Assembly (NCBI GenBank): GCA_003439945.1
Contig: QVRM01002435.1
Location: forward strand, 1 to 64,000
DNA length: 64,000 nt
From: Dermanyssus gallinae
Lineage: Eukaryota > Arthropoda > Arachnida > Mesostigmata > Dermanyssidae
Direction: 5' to 3'
In this document: piece after piece, positions 1 through 10,620 of the stretch
Layout: each line of letters starts with the position of its first letter
Numbering within the stretch: the stretch's first letter is position 1
The notes under the pieces: model-generated
What the model was told of the DNA's origin: nothing
Database searches by the model: none
The model's input: only the letters and a program-made list of their open reading frames with translations
Made by a program: the position numbers and the translations under genes

Positions 1-249
1 ACAAAGTTTGTTACGGCTCAGCTAGCGTAGAAGCTAGGAACGAATTCATGAACAAAATAGCTATCATAAGTTTCCTGTCTGACGCGTGGCTGGTGTTTTG
101 TGTCACAGACAAAGAAATGCATACATATAAATATATACTATGTTAGCTATTTAGAGTGAGCAATTGTCTTCGCGTGGACGGCGTAGATATGGGTTATCCC
201 ACTCAGGATTAGTTAGCCTAGTTTAACAATATGCCCCGAACTGACGCTG

Positions 250-1010
250 CGTTGCCTCGTCGAATGTCAGCCAATAGTCTCTGACGAATAAAGAGAAAAC
301 AAGACAAGAATTGGGATGCTCTTGAGTTTCCTGTTGAGAGGGCTGAGGTTGCCGTTAAGGCTGATCATCACCGAATCAGCCTGAGTGTAAGGGGGCCTCG
401 ACCTCTCACAGTCTCGAAGGCCAACGAACAAAAATGGTGCAGACAACCAACACCAGATTTCTGCTTTCTTGTTGGTCTCTGCCCACCTGGAAGCATGACC
501 TGCTCGATACGCACCTGCACCGACTATCATATGGGCTTATGAGTCTGCTACAGTTGCTTGTGCCTAAACAAATGTGCAGCCACGCTCAAAAAGCAGACCT
601 TCAGGTTTTTTCCATCGTCTCTGGATAAACTTGGGGGTTTGCATACACATGGAAAGCCGGCAGCCGGTAGATCTTAGGACCCTTGTAAAGGTGTCATTTA
701 AGGCGGAGTGATGCGTTCGTCGGCTTGTACTCAGCACGCATGACAGGCGGCCATGACGGGTCAGCATGGCCACATGATCACCCCATCGACACGACAAGGT
801 TAACGCCAAGCCACCGCAGATCTGCGCTTATGCGCATCGTTTCGTAGTCCGGATAAGTCGAAGACGCGACAATCTGTTGGCCAGCATTTGAAGTTCAACA
901 TTTTAAGCCTTTCACCCCAATAATGCGTACTACCCAATGATGACCTAACCCTGTCCGCAGCCTGGGTCAATGACGATACGATTGCGGGTTCTGTCATGAT
1001 GGCGTTCGCC
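250..1010 (-). pseudogene. RLE-type LINE, decayed C-terminal fragment (copy 1)
   Basis: Several short - strand frames together match the C-terminal part of the better copy at 51,794-52,504. 'HGRLSCVLSTSRRTHHSALN' followed by 'DTFTRVLRS' here corresponds to 'HGLSCIISAGRRSRHAAIN' and 'DTFSRALRS' there, and 'AGHASRWAETNKK' to 'AGYAAHLAETNKL'. Frames are broken several times. This is the conserved zinc knuckle plus restriction-like endonuclease end of the element; the RT is not present. Confidence 0.6.
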
Positions 1011-2000
1011 ACACCTATGCCGCCTACATAGACCGGGAGGCATTACATGATTCCTTACCTACATGGGTATATTTAAACGACGATTCACATGAATGGTAGT
1101 AATGGCAAGTGCTGCAAATACGCAACGGTACACCAATGATTTGACACAAAAGCTACGTATAAATGTATTATATGTATACAATTCTTCTTCTGGATTTCAT
1201 ATTAGTCTTTTGATAATTATTTATTAGTTATATTAGTTGCGTATTAAGCAATTTAAAACGTGATATATATATATATATAATTTTTTTCTAAAATCTACTT
1301 TTTTGTTTATTCCCATATACATAGGAGGCAAAAGTTGTCTTCTTATGAACGTATACGCCGGATCCAATAATTGAAAACGTCATATGTCCTCCAGGTTTCG
1401 GCGTGTCCAATTCCTCTGTATCTACTTATCTCCCTCTCTTGCTCTCTCTCTCTTTCTATATATATATATATATATATGTATTTTGTTTTGCAAAGTAAAT
1501 ATTTCTTGTATTGTTTATGGTTTACAGTCCAAAATCTAACTAAACATAGGGTGCGGGAAACTAGTCAGAAGCTGAACGATGCTGTTCACCCTGCAATTAG
1601 TTTCAACGGTACGGAGCGATGTTTTGCGCACCTCTCCGATTCATAGCCATGAGTGCAGCCGAGGACCGACCGCCTTAACGATGATAGGTGGCCAGTCGAG
1701 TCGAGTCGAGGCCACTACTCTGATTCTTGCTGCGGTCCTTGGGGGCGGTCAGACGTACTTGATGTGTCGATGCGCCGCCTGTCCTGCTCCCTGGCCTGCC
1801 ATTGTTGTGCTGGATTGGTGCATGACGGTGCAGCTCCGAGGACGTAGCGGATGTGAGCCCACTTGGAGGACGCATTCGTTCGCTCGTTTGTTTGCTTGTT
1901 AACGTTTCAATTTAGGTACCGCTCGTTGTGTTGTTCCGAGCTTCGCAGGATCTTAGTGCGCCTGCTTTTTTTCTTGTGTGCATGTGTGCTACCGTTACAG

Positions 2001-2121
2001 CTACCGGTGTTCCTGAAGGCCAGCCGAACCGACCTGTCGTCCGACCCTCTCAAGTTCACTGCAGTCACGCTCACCTCGGACTCGGCCCTGGCGGGCGTCG
2101 ACTTTGAGCCGATTCAGCAGG
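2001..2121 (+). CDS. FREM2-like: FRAS1/FREM2-like gene, exon a (Calx-beta domain, first half)
   Basis: First recognised exon of the large + strand gene. It follows the acceptor ...ccgttacag and ends at the donor CAGG|gtctgt. It starts in phase 0 and leaves one base (G) that combines with AG of the next exon to make Glu. The translation runs LPVFLKASRTDLSS... to ...ALAGVDFEPIQQ. The 'AGVDFEPI' stretch is the typical middle of a Calx-beta repeat (compare 'xGxDYxPV'), the module that follows the CSPG repeats in FRAS1, FREM1, FREM2 and FREM3. In vertebrates these proteins are basement-membrane components that link epithelium to mesenchyme. The preceding exons are outside or not recognised in the window. 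The domain call is firm; the exact orthologue within the family is inference. Confidence 0.8.
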
Positions 2122-2187
2122 GTCTGTACTTAATGTTTATATAGGTCTAACTAGTCTTACTTTTAAATGATTCATTAATTTAATATA

Positions 2188-2190
<3 letters not shown>

Positions 2191-2229
<39 letters not shown>
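2191..2229. repeat. (TA)n microsatellite, left of SINE
   Basis: Uninterrupted alternating AT for about 39 bp, directly abutting the tRNA-SINE. Confidence 0.95.
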
Positions 2230-2233
<4 letters not shown>

Positions 2234-2430
2234 GAGCAAGATGGCTTAGTGGCAAAGCCTTTGCCTTGCATTCCGGAGGACTGGGTTCGAGACCCAGACC
2301 GGCCACTCTTAAATTGGTTTGCATGGTTTCCAATTTAGACAAGGTAAATGTCGGAGTGGATTAAAATTAGCCATGACACCAAGAAAACGTACACGGGCAA
2401 TTGCCTTACAGAACATCTAAAACAATAAAA
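2230..2430 (+). mobile_element. tRNA-derived SINE (family 2)
   Basis: The head carries perfect RNA polymerase III promoter boxes: A box TGGCTTAGTGG and B box GGTTCGAGACC, 42 bp apart, as in tRNA genes. The sequence does not fold into a convincing acceptor stem and is followed by about 120 bp of unrelated body ending in an A-rich AATAAAAATAAAATATG tail. It lies between two TA arrays (2,191-2,229 and 2,441-2,472), so its insertion site was probably TA-rich. Its body segment 'aaattggtttgcatggtttc' recurs in altered form near 63,286. Confidence 0.7.
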
Positions 2431-2435
2431 ATAAA

Positions 2436-2440
<5 letters not shown>

Positions 2441-2472
<32 letters not shown>
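2441..2472. repeat. (TA)n microsatellite, right of SINE
   Basis: About 32 bp of alternating TA, continuing into a short TG run. It follows the A-rich SINE tail. Confidence 0.95.
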
Positions 2473-2481
<9 letters not shown>

Positions 2482-2733
2482 ATGATCATACATGTGTTAT
2501 CGTTTATACGCTAACGTGCCTTTTGTTCTGGTACTCGTCGTTTCAAGTATCGAGTTAGCAGTTACAGACGAAACGGGTTTTATTGCAACGCGTTTTTTCG
2601 TTTGCTTTGTGGACACACCAGTCGTATGTGTGTTTTGTTGTGATTCCAGTTCTCCTCATTGCATAAGTTCTACCGTTTGTATCTTAACTTTTTGCACTGT
2701 GTGTACGCCTGGTTATGTCTGTCGGTCGTACAG

Positions 2734-2864
2734 AGTTTGAACTGGCGGGTAGCGCTCGGAGTGTGCTCATTCCGTTGAGGATAATTGGCGATCGTGAGCA
2801 GGAAGATGACGAAACTTTGTACATCGTCTTAAAGGACAGCCGCACGCATCGGGTGATGGCGAAG
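2734..2864 (+). CDS. FREM2-like: FRAS1/FREM2-like gene, exon b (Calx-beta domain, second half)
   Basis: Acceptor ...gtcgtacag, donor GCGAAG|gtgaga. The exon starts with AG, completing a Glu codon with the G left by the exon at 2,001-2,121, and ends in phase 0. It reads (E)FELAGSARSVLIPLRI, then 'GDREQEDDETLYIVL', the acidic Calx-beta signature (D-x-x-x-E-x-x-E-x-F/L-x-V-x-L), and ends in RVMAK. The next exon, 6.8 kb away at 9,701, begins ASVTIID, which is exactly the expected last strand of the domain (xAxVxIxD), so the two join directly. The 612-bp upstream intron holds a tRNA-SINE between two TA arrays. Confidence 0.85.
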
Positions 2865-2881
2865 GTGAGAACTATCTACCG

Positions 2882-2882
<1 letters not shown>

Positions 2883-2913
<31 letters not shown>
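2883..2913. repeat. (TA)n microsatellite
   Basis: About 31 bp of alternating TA, 19 bp inside the intron after the donor at 2,864. Confidence 0.95.
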
Positions 2914-2915
<2 letters not shown>

Positions 2916-4800
2916 AATAACATACTCTTATGCATACTAATAACGTTGCTGCAGCGTATTATGTATTAAGAATACCGTTTCTCGTCCGCATCCTAGAAAA
3001 CGACCCATTACTGGTAGGACCTTCCCGTTCTGGAGTTACATGCTGGACCTACCAGTTGTAGCAACGATTACGAGTCGACCCAAAAAGTCCTTGCGAACTT
3101 TGCCTTCAAAGTTCTACATTGCTTGCTGAAGGTGACACGTGTGCTAGTTTTTGCTCTATTGTCAGCTCGTGTGGCTGCCACATTGCTTTAATTTTTTCAT
3201 ACATAAATGTTGATGAAATAGTTGGTGTACTGCACCATGGCAGCCGGCTAATGCCCAGGATCTCCTTTATTTCGCGCAGTTTCAAACGGCATCAAATCGG
3301 TCATCACAAGTTTGTGGACTTCTAGCACTTCACTTTTATCATCCGAAGCAGTTTTGGGCCGCTCAAAACGTCGTGCGTCCTAAATGCTCTTACCACCCTT
3401 TTCAAATGAGTCTCTAAAGTGGGCAACATGAGTAAAACGTCTCCACTTGTCGACGGTACAGTACGCATTCGCTGTGGCATAAACTGGCAAATAAATAATT
3501 TGGCTATCATTTCCGTTGCAGTTAAGCCTTCGAAGAAGTGTTTAAGAGTACCACATACCAAAAAACGATATGACGCAGAACGGAATACGAAGGAACAAGC
3601 AAAGTGATTGGATGAAAGAGACAATATGCGATAATGGTTAGATTGGGCGAACAATTGTTATTGCCATGATGCATTTGGCGGTTGGCAGCTTCGAGCAGTT
3701 GCAGTTAGGTTTGCTGCCGTTCGTTGCCGTTGACTTTTCTGTTTCTGCTGCTGCCACTCAGCCACTAGATAGGTCTACGGATGGGTGTCATCCCGATTTG
3801 TTAACGATCTCCCGATCTCGCTGGTTCTGTCTGCTTTTGCGGGCACCGATAGTGACTCGTAATTGTTTTATGCCCCCCCCCTACATTTGACGCTTGCCTT
3901 TCGGCCTGCGTCTGACAATTCATTATCGGGTCGTGCGATAGGGCGATAGCAGCCAGTCAACGAATTGAGAAGTTTTTATTTTTTCTTTGAGTATCTCTCT
4001 TCCTCTCTCTTCTCTTGCTCTTTCTCCCTCTCTGTCTCATGTACCCGAGATATTTGCTTTCTTCTTTATGTTTCCCTATCCTGTTGTTGACCTGAGGTCG
4101 TTCCATGATAACCGGCGCAGGCAAACAGATCTAAAGGCTGCTCCCGTGGTCTTCAGGCTTTGTTAGTTTTATACACTGGGCCACTGGCACATAATTATAA
4201 CGCGCCGCCAACCTGCATGGGAGGCAATGTTTTAGAAACGCCGTATTCACTCACTGACAATCGTAAGGTCCTTCTTCTCTTAAAACAAGTAAACCACAGC
4301 CACAATTAAAATGTTTGAGCGGTTTTAACCCTCCGGATTTATTTGGTATTTATATTTCAACTTATCATATTAATTATAAAGTAGCGTATAGTAGGGAGCT
4401 TTAATGTTTACATACGTCAAGTTTACCTAAAACTGGGCGGATGCACACGATTGGCCGAAGCACACGACCGTTTGATCACGACTACTTTTGAGGAAAAGGG
4501 AGGATCTGTCTTTATGCGTAACTACAATCTAGTATACATATGCCGCCGCTTATACGCTGTCCTATGGACGAACGTACAACATGCGAGTTTTCGACTGGAT
4601 ATAGACGCGGCGCAGGATACAACAGGATAATGAGTCTGTCGATGCTTAGTTTCCGGCCGTCGTCGGCGGAAACGCACTTTGCTGTCACGATTGCCGGTCG
4701 CTAATCATTCATTACACATGACTGTGGGCTGAACGCAAAAAAGGGTGAACATCGCGCATAGCAACACACATCTTGGCGAAATTGACTTCGGGTGCAGTTA

Positions 4801-4915
4801 TTTGTTGTTGTTTATTATTTTGTTGTTGTTGTTGTTGTTGTTGTTGCTGTTGACGTTGTTGCTGCTGGTGCGGTTGTTGCTGCTATTGTTGTTGTTGTTG
4901 TTGTTGTCGTTGTCG
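4801..4915. repeat. (TTG)n microsatellite, interrupted
   Basis: Imperfect GTT/GCT/GTC triplet run. ORFs across it are poly-Thr or poly-Leu artefacts. Confidence 0.9.
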
Positions 4916-5471
4916 TGAGTGCTATTGTTGTTGTCGTTAATGTGCAGTCGGAGTTGTTGTAGTTATTGGCTTTTGTTGTTGTGGAAGCACGTTGCATGCA
5001 CGTAGTGCGCGAGTTTTGCCTGCTTGCCGGTGTCTCCATCGGCGGAAGCTGCGCATACAATCGGAAGTGCAGCGGACCGTCTTCGTTCTCCACGAGCCGC
5101 CGTAAGTCCATCCGTCCGTTCGTCCGTGCGTGCTCCGACGGAAATACAGGCTGCGGGTAAAAAGCGTGCGTGGGCAATCTGAGGTGAGGACCTGAGCAGC
5201 TTTGGGAGTTCCTTTGCCAGCAGCCTCATATCGCCCATTTCATCATTTGCCCATTCCCAGGACGTGAGTCGTTCTGTAGGAGGAGAAATGTACAGCCCTG
5301 TCTCCCGACGACGACCCGCCGATCTATCATCTGTGTGCCCGCCTAGCTGATAATCAGTCTCTTGTCACGCCTCTTTCGGCTGCTGCTGCTGCTGCCGCTG
5401 CGGTTGATCATCCTTCTTGAGGGCGGCATGCTGTTATTCAAGTTCGGTTAAGCTTCTTCCTACTCGAAGGC

Positions 5472-5490
5472 GGGGGGGGGGGGGGGGGGG
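5472..5490. repeat. G19 homopolymer
   Basis: Nineteen consecutive G followed by agaggaaag. Long G tracts are error-prone in sequencing and could also form a quadruplex. Confidence 0.9.
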
Positions 5491-5696
5491 AGAGGAAAGA
5501 GTTATGGTGCGGAGAAGCTACGCGGTTGAAAAACGACGATCAGTTTCCGAGGGAACTGTGGCGGCTGTGGTGTGTGTTTGCAACACCACAACAGTAACAA
5601 CAACATCAGTAGCAACGGTAACAACAGAAGCGACGATAGCTTTAGGTAACTTTAACAGTGGAGACATGTAGAAGGTGACGTCAGCAACGATAGGAA

Positions 5697-5842
5697 CAGC
5701 AAACATACCCGCAACAAAAACAACATCAGAAAGAGCAACAAAAACAACAACAACAACATCAACAACAGCAACAACAGCAGCAGCAACAACAACAACAGCA
5801 GCAACAACAGCAACAGCAGCAGCAACAGCCACAACAACAACA
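5697..5842. repeat. (CAA)n/(CAG)n microsatellite, interrupted
   Basis: Roughly 145 bp of CAA, CAG and ACA triplets inside the intron. The long ORFs on both strands here are low-complexity artefacts. Confidence 0.9.
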
Positions 5843-6306
5843 ATTACAATGACAGCTAGGAGAGCAACAACACTAACACATATGACAATGCCAGCGGCAA
5901 TAAAGATTATAGCAAAAGTATTGCCCGTAATGTAATAGCAATAACAATAGCAAGGACAAAGAACAACAATAACAAACACATTTGATTTTGTTTGTTATTG
6001 TTGCTCTTGCCAAAAAAAAACGATAGTAGCAGCGGCAATAGTCAGTAAAAACGACAAGTTTAAAAAAAATCCATTATATGACAACGTTTTAATAGAAATT
6101 TAAAAAGTTTTATTCTATGAAAACTCTTCTAAAGAAAAACGTCAGGGTTGCTCAAGTTGCCGTTTTATATTGATGACGCCTTTGCTCACTTTGATGTTTC
6201 CTCGTCGACGTCAGCCTGGACAATCTAGTGGCTCAGTTGGATGGATAAAATCTAGTAGCTGTTAGAGCTTGCTTTCATTTGCTTTCACTGATACGATAGT
6301 TTAGAT

Positions 6307-6311
<5 letters not shown>

Positions 6312-6345
<34 letters not shown>
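6312..6345. repeat. (TA)n microsatellite
   Basis: About 34 bp of alternating AT. Confidence 0.95.
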
Positions 6346-6348
<3 letters not shown>

Positions 6349-9152
6349 TCTCGTGTATGTGCTGCTGCTACTACGCACTATATACACATACCGGGACCTG
6401 TGCACGAACATATATACGTATATGCAGAAGATACATCACCCACACACACGCGCATATCATCTATGATACTTTTGTCCAAACTCCTAAGTCCAAAGGAGCC
6501 CACGGGCCTCTCTAGGCGAGGCAGTCCACGTATACAAGCGCAACCGAACAAAATTCCAAGAGTTGTACACAGGTCTTTGCCATATCTACATGTTTCCGCT
6601 GGCGTTTGAAACGTTCGGTGGACCCGGGTCTCTGACCACGTAGGTCCTGCGAGAGGTGGATGACCGACTTTTTGGCTCTACCGACGGAAGTCTGCCTGTC
6701 TGTCTGTCTGTCTCTCTGTCAAACCTGTTCACCGAAATCCAGCTAGCTCTTGGCCCTAAATCTCTCGCTTAGCATACAACAGAGCAACACAGGTGGACTT
6801 ATGGGACCGGCGTTCAGCTCGAGCCATCCGGGACTGAGTTCAGCAATAAATAAAGTTTACCATGCACACGAGCTATGGGGACAATTGAATTTCTTTTTCT
6901 TTTTCAATTTCAATATATATCTTCCTTCTCTGGGAATCTATGCGGCTTGCCAGTGAGCATCGCTGTCGCCTGTAAACTCGAATATGCACGCACTTTTCGT
7001 TCGAATTACTAAGCCATAAGTCTTCGGCATTTACTTTTATGTCTGTTTAGGTATCAAATATATATATATATATATATAGTAAAAACCCTGCAGTAATTAT
7101 CTCAAAGTAGATATTATTAAAATTGGGCACCTCGTCCAGGTGGACACGACTTAACCTAAAAATCCAGCAATGCTCACGTGACGCCGATCAAGGCGGACTA
7201 AGTGCCAATTATCGTTCACGGTGTAATCCGAATATATTGCTGATTGTTAGATATATAAATATATACGCCGTTTGTATATCACACTTGCGTTAATCGCCAG
7301 CTAGAGTCAGTCCAGGATTAGATAATTTCACCAACGACTACCGCCGCTGCGTTGCCTTATTTGGATTGAACTTGAAATTTTCTGCTTAAGAAACGCTCCC
7401 CATTTTTTATTTCTCGTGATGTTACTCAGCTTACAGTAGATTAAGCGATTACTTCATCCTCCTCTAACATGCGCCGCGTGGCACCATACGGGGGTGGGAG
7501 TGAGGCCGACGCAGTTGCAGCCCATGCGAGGGCTTTTCTGAGTCGAAAGGGTTGATCGTCATGCCGTCAGGCTGTTTTCCGTCTTTCCGAAACAAGCCCT
7601 GTGGCCCAGGCGGCGCAGGGAATCCAGCCGATCGAAGGATTGCTAGATCGAACCGCTGCCAATAATAGCGTCGTTGATGTCAACATGTGTCGCTGCACGA
7701 CCAACGTTATTAATGTCTCCTAACGGATGCTGTGCCATAGCGTCTACCATTATCCGCGTTTATTCTGGTGGGGCTCTACCAAACCAATGTTGCGCCTTGT
7801 CGAAAACCGAAACGAATGCTCCTTGTAGTGTCGTCTAGCGATGTACCTAGAGGGGCCCTTCAAGGAGCGTGCAGCCAGGGACCGAGGCCCTAGCTGACAT
7901 TGCTCGTTCGGCGACCCCTTGCTGTGTTAATATGAGCCGAGGGGATTAAACGTCTAACTGATTCTTGAGCATGGTAGTTCACCTACTCATGCTGAAAGCG
8001 CGTGAAACCTGGCCCACCGGACGCGTTTTCTGCCTACGTCGAGTCTTCGGAGAGAAACAATTATTCGCACTTGATTGCGATTAGTTACAATCTGCTCGCT
8101 GCTTCATATTTGTTAACCTTACGAATGCATACGAGATTTCCCCCAGGGACCGCCGGTCAGGCCGTCATATACGTACAATAAATTGAGTGGGCACCTCAGC
8201 GATGCAACCAATTCGTTTTTCGACGTTCGAGTACAACAATCTAATCCGACGCCATTAGCACGAACGCGCCCTGGTAGTTCGCCCGGACGCAATTGTACAC
8301 GTGGGAAGTCTTCCGACCCACCATTCTCAACAAGTGGCGTATCCGCACTGTGTCGAAAAGCGTCTCTGAAGTCTTTATATATATATATGTGTGTAGTTTT
8401 CTATACTTTATTTAATACAACTGTCGGTTTCGTGCGAAACCTAGCAACATGTCTGGGCCATGTGCACCGCAATGTTTGCGTCAGCGTACATCGCAAACCT
8501 GGTAGCCGCTCGGCAATCTCCTTCACTAAGGGGTGCGTGTTTTTGCGAATATTGACTTTCAAAGCCAGCCGTTGAGTACACGATTCACACGCAATAGGTC
8601 TTGCTGATCCATCAGTAGACAGGGGATATCACGACAAGTTGATCATGGCAAACCTCAGCGGGTGTTTGCCGCGCAACTTTATTATGGTGTTGTCGTCATT
8701 GGTCAGCGATTCCCTGCGACTATAGTATATGGACGGCCATTGCCCTCACTTTACTTAACCAAGGACAGCCGAGCCCCAGTTGCGTGCCCCTTTAGGTATT
8801 GGGTCTGGTGCAGAGAGCACGTCGAGCAGACAGGCTGCCTTCTCGAGGTTCTTAACGTTACACGGACTAGCATCCGGGCTAGCGACGTTCCATCATCGTT
8901 TCTTGAGGGCAACATAACCCACACTCTGGCAATTTACAAGAGCATGTAACAGGGTGGTCAGGCTCAAAGACCTGTGTGCTGAGAATGAGGGGACCATCGG
9001 AGGGAGTGGGCGATCAAAGGTGAACATGAATTTATTCACGGGCCTATATTTAGCCACTAGAGAAGGACTGTAGAGACGTTCGAATATGGATAACGCCTTA
9101 AGTCGTAAGCTCGTCTTATCTTGCTGCGACTTCCGACTCGCCCGACTCGTTA

Positions 9153-9411
9153 AATCCTACGCTGGTCTAGGATTCCAGTCTTCAACTAACTAAGTAAAGG
9201 ACATCTAGGAATCACGGAGACAACATTAAATTCCTTCCCTCCCAGAAGATGTAGTTGTTGTGGTACAACGATCGTACACAGCGACACGGTCTCACCCCAA
9301 AAAGCGGCTCACCGAATTACAGGCGTAACTTTACTTAATGTTGTCTCCGTGATTCCTAGACGTCCTTTATTTGGTTCGTTCAAAGCTCGTATTCTAGACG
9401 CCAGCGTGGGA
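9153..9411. repeat. Inverted repeat / small foldback element
   Basis: The left arm contains tctaggaatcacggagacaa (from about 9,206) and the right arm its reverse complement ttgtctccgtgattcctaga (to about 9,360). Similarity continues outward on both sides to 'cctacgctgg' on the left and 'ccagcgtggg' on the right, so the arms are about 75 bp with a loop of about 110 bp. It is followed by a TA array. A shortened relative, gaatcacggagatgacattc, lies at about 20,285. Probably a MITE; no coding sequence. Confidence 0.65.
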
Positions 9412-9700
9412 TATACATATATATATATATATATATATAATTTTTTTTACGCTCTGACAAACACATTTTAGGCCCTCGTAATGGGCTAAGTTGCCTGTGG
9501 CACGATGTGTGGTTTTCGTACTGGATTTTATATAGGCTTTCTCCACCATAGGTATGTAGCAGCAGGACAGGCCTAAGCCACAGCCGCTACCAATATATAT
9601 ATATATATATTATATATACCCGTGCGCGTGTTTTAACATGTGTTGTGTTCTTTCAATCCGATGTGTCGACTTCACATGATGACGCTCTTGATGGGCCTAG

Positions 9701-10144
9701 GCATCGGTTACAATCATCGATGGAGGCATATTCGCACACTTGCGCTTCACCTCCGCTCCGGCTATCGTGTCGCTGGACGACTACGATACAGCAGAGCAGG
9801 AAGAGAACGCAGGAGATGCGGACAGTCGCCAAAAGCAACAACAACAACAACAACAACAACAAAATCGACAACGTCGGGGGATTCACCAACAACAACAACA
9901 ACAGCAGCAGCAGCAAGAGCAGTCGGCATCGGGGCCTGGCTCGACGGCTTCGGCGACGACTGGTAGAAGCAACAGCAGCGCCATCGACACTCAAGCTCAG
10001 AACAAGAGCCGGCAGTGTCCCCCTCAGCAACAGGGCCGGCAGCGAGAGCGGCGGTCCAGTTGGCAGGCTGGAGTTCGCGAGTCGACATCGACTTCGACGC
10101 ACCGGCGAGTCCTCAATCGGGGCTTCGCGTTGCAGTGTGTTACG
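9701..10144 (+). CDS. FREM2-like: FRAS1/FREM2-like gene, exon c (end of Calx-beta, poly-Q insertion)
   Basis: Acceptor ...atgggcctag, donor TGTGTTACG|gtcagt, phase 0 at both ends, 148 codons open in one frame. It starts ASVTIIDGG (last Calx-beta strand), then 'SAPAIVSLDDYD', which resembles the vertebrate FREM2 segment 'PQIVSLLMYDD'. The exon ends with 'GFALQCVT', matching the family's conserved Cys-containing strand. Between these anchors lies an insertion of about 100 residues that is mostly low complexity: two Gln runs of 9-10 residues encoded by (CAA)n and (CAG)n, and a Ser/Thr/Arg/Gln-rich stretch. The insertion does not disturb the frame. The Gln tract is not a family feature as far as I know. 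Confidence 0.8.
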
Positions 10145-10531
10145 GTCAGTACAAGTTTAGTGGTCGTCTGAGTTGTACGTACGTTCCACGGGACGTGATG
10201 TTTATAATTTTCATTACATATATATATATATATATATATATACATATCAGCATATGTAATAACTTTGCCAATAAACCACGCTTATGTATATAAAAAGAAA
10301 ATATATATATATCTCACAAAGTGTTTTAGTTTCTTTAAAATTGCCCCCACCTGCTACAATGGAACAAGGGTAGGCTGAATAGTACACAAAACCTGCCGCA
10401 GTATCAGCGGAGTGTTTGAGCTAAAGATCAAGAGAGAGAGAGAGAGAGAGCAAAAGCGCAAATCCACAATAGTCCACAGATCCACAGCAAATCCACAAGA
10501 TGTAATAAAAAATTGTGTATATATATACATG

Positions 10532-10534
<3 letters not shown>

Positions 10535-10583
<49 letters not shown>
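10535..10583. repeat. (TA)n microsatellite upstream of an exon
   Basis: About 49 bp of alternating AT ending 37 bp before the acceptor at 10,620. It replaces a normal pyrimidine tract over much of the 3' part of the intron. Confidence 0.95.
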
Positions 10584-10584
<1 letters not shown>

Positions 10585-10620
10585 GTGTCAATGAATGCGC
10601 TCCGAATGTGCGAATTGCAG

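Larger units (their letters stand above)
2865..9700. other. 6.8-kb intron of the FREM2-like gene
   Basis: No conserved exon found. It holds (GTT)n at 4,801-4,915, a G19 run, (CAA)n at 5,697-5,842, TA arrays at 6,312-6,345, 7,059-7,078, 9,417-9,439 and 9,592-9,618, and the hairpin at 9,153-9,411. The sequence between 7,400 and 9,000 is GC-richer, but I recognise nothing in it. Confidence 0.7.

Noticed and set aside
1549..1686. Possible upstream exon of the FREM2-like gene (HPAISFNGTERCF ... HECSRGPTALTM)
   Set aside because: The pattern is suggestive of the start of a Calx-beta domain, but it needs a frameshift and its donor phase does not fit the exon at 2,001.
2230..2305. Functional tRNA gene
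   Set aside because: A and B boxes are perfect but I cannot form a convincing acceptor stem, and the A-rich-tailed body marks it as a SINE.
2971..3012. Possible extra Calx-beta exon (VRILENDPLL) between 2,864 and 9,701
   Set aside because: The exons at 2,734-2,864 and 9,701-10,144 already join in phase and complete the domain (RVMAK + ASVTIID). The candidate has no acceptor giving a compatible phase.
5518..5979. Long poly-Val/poly-Leu or poly-Thr ORFs on both strands
   Set aside because: Frames across (CAA)n/(GTT)n microsatellites; no non-repetitive content.
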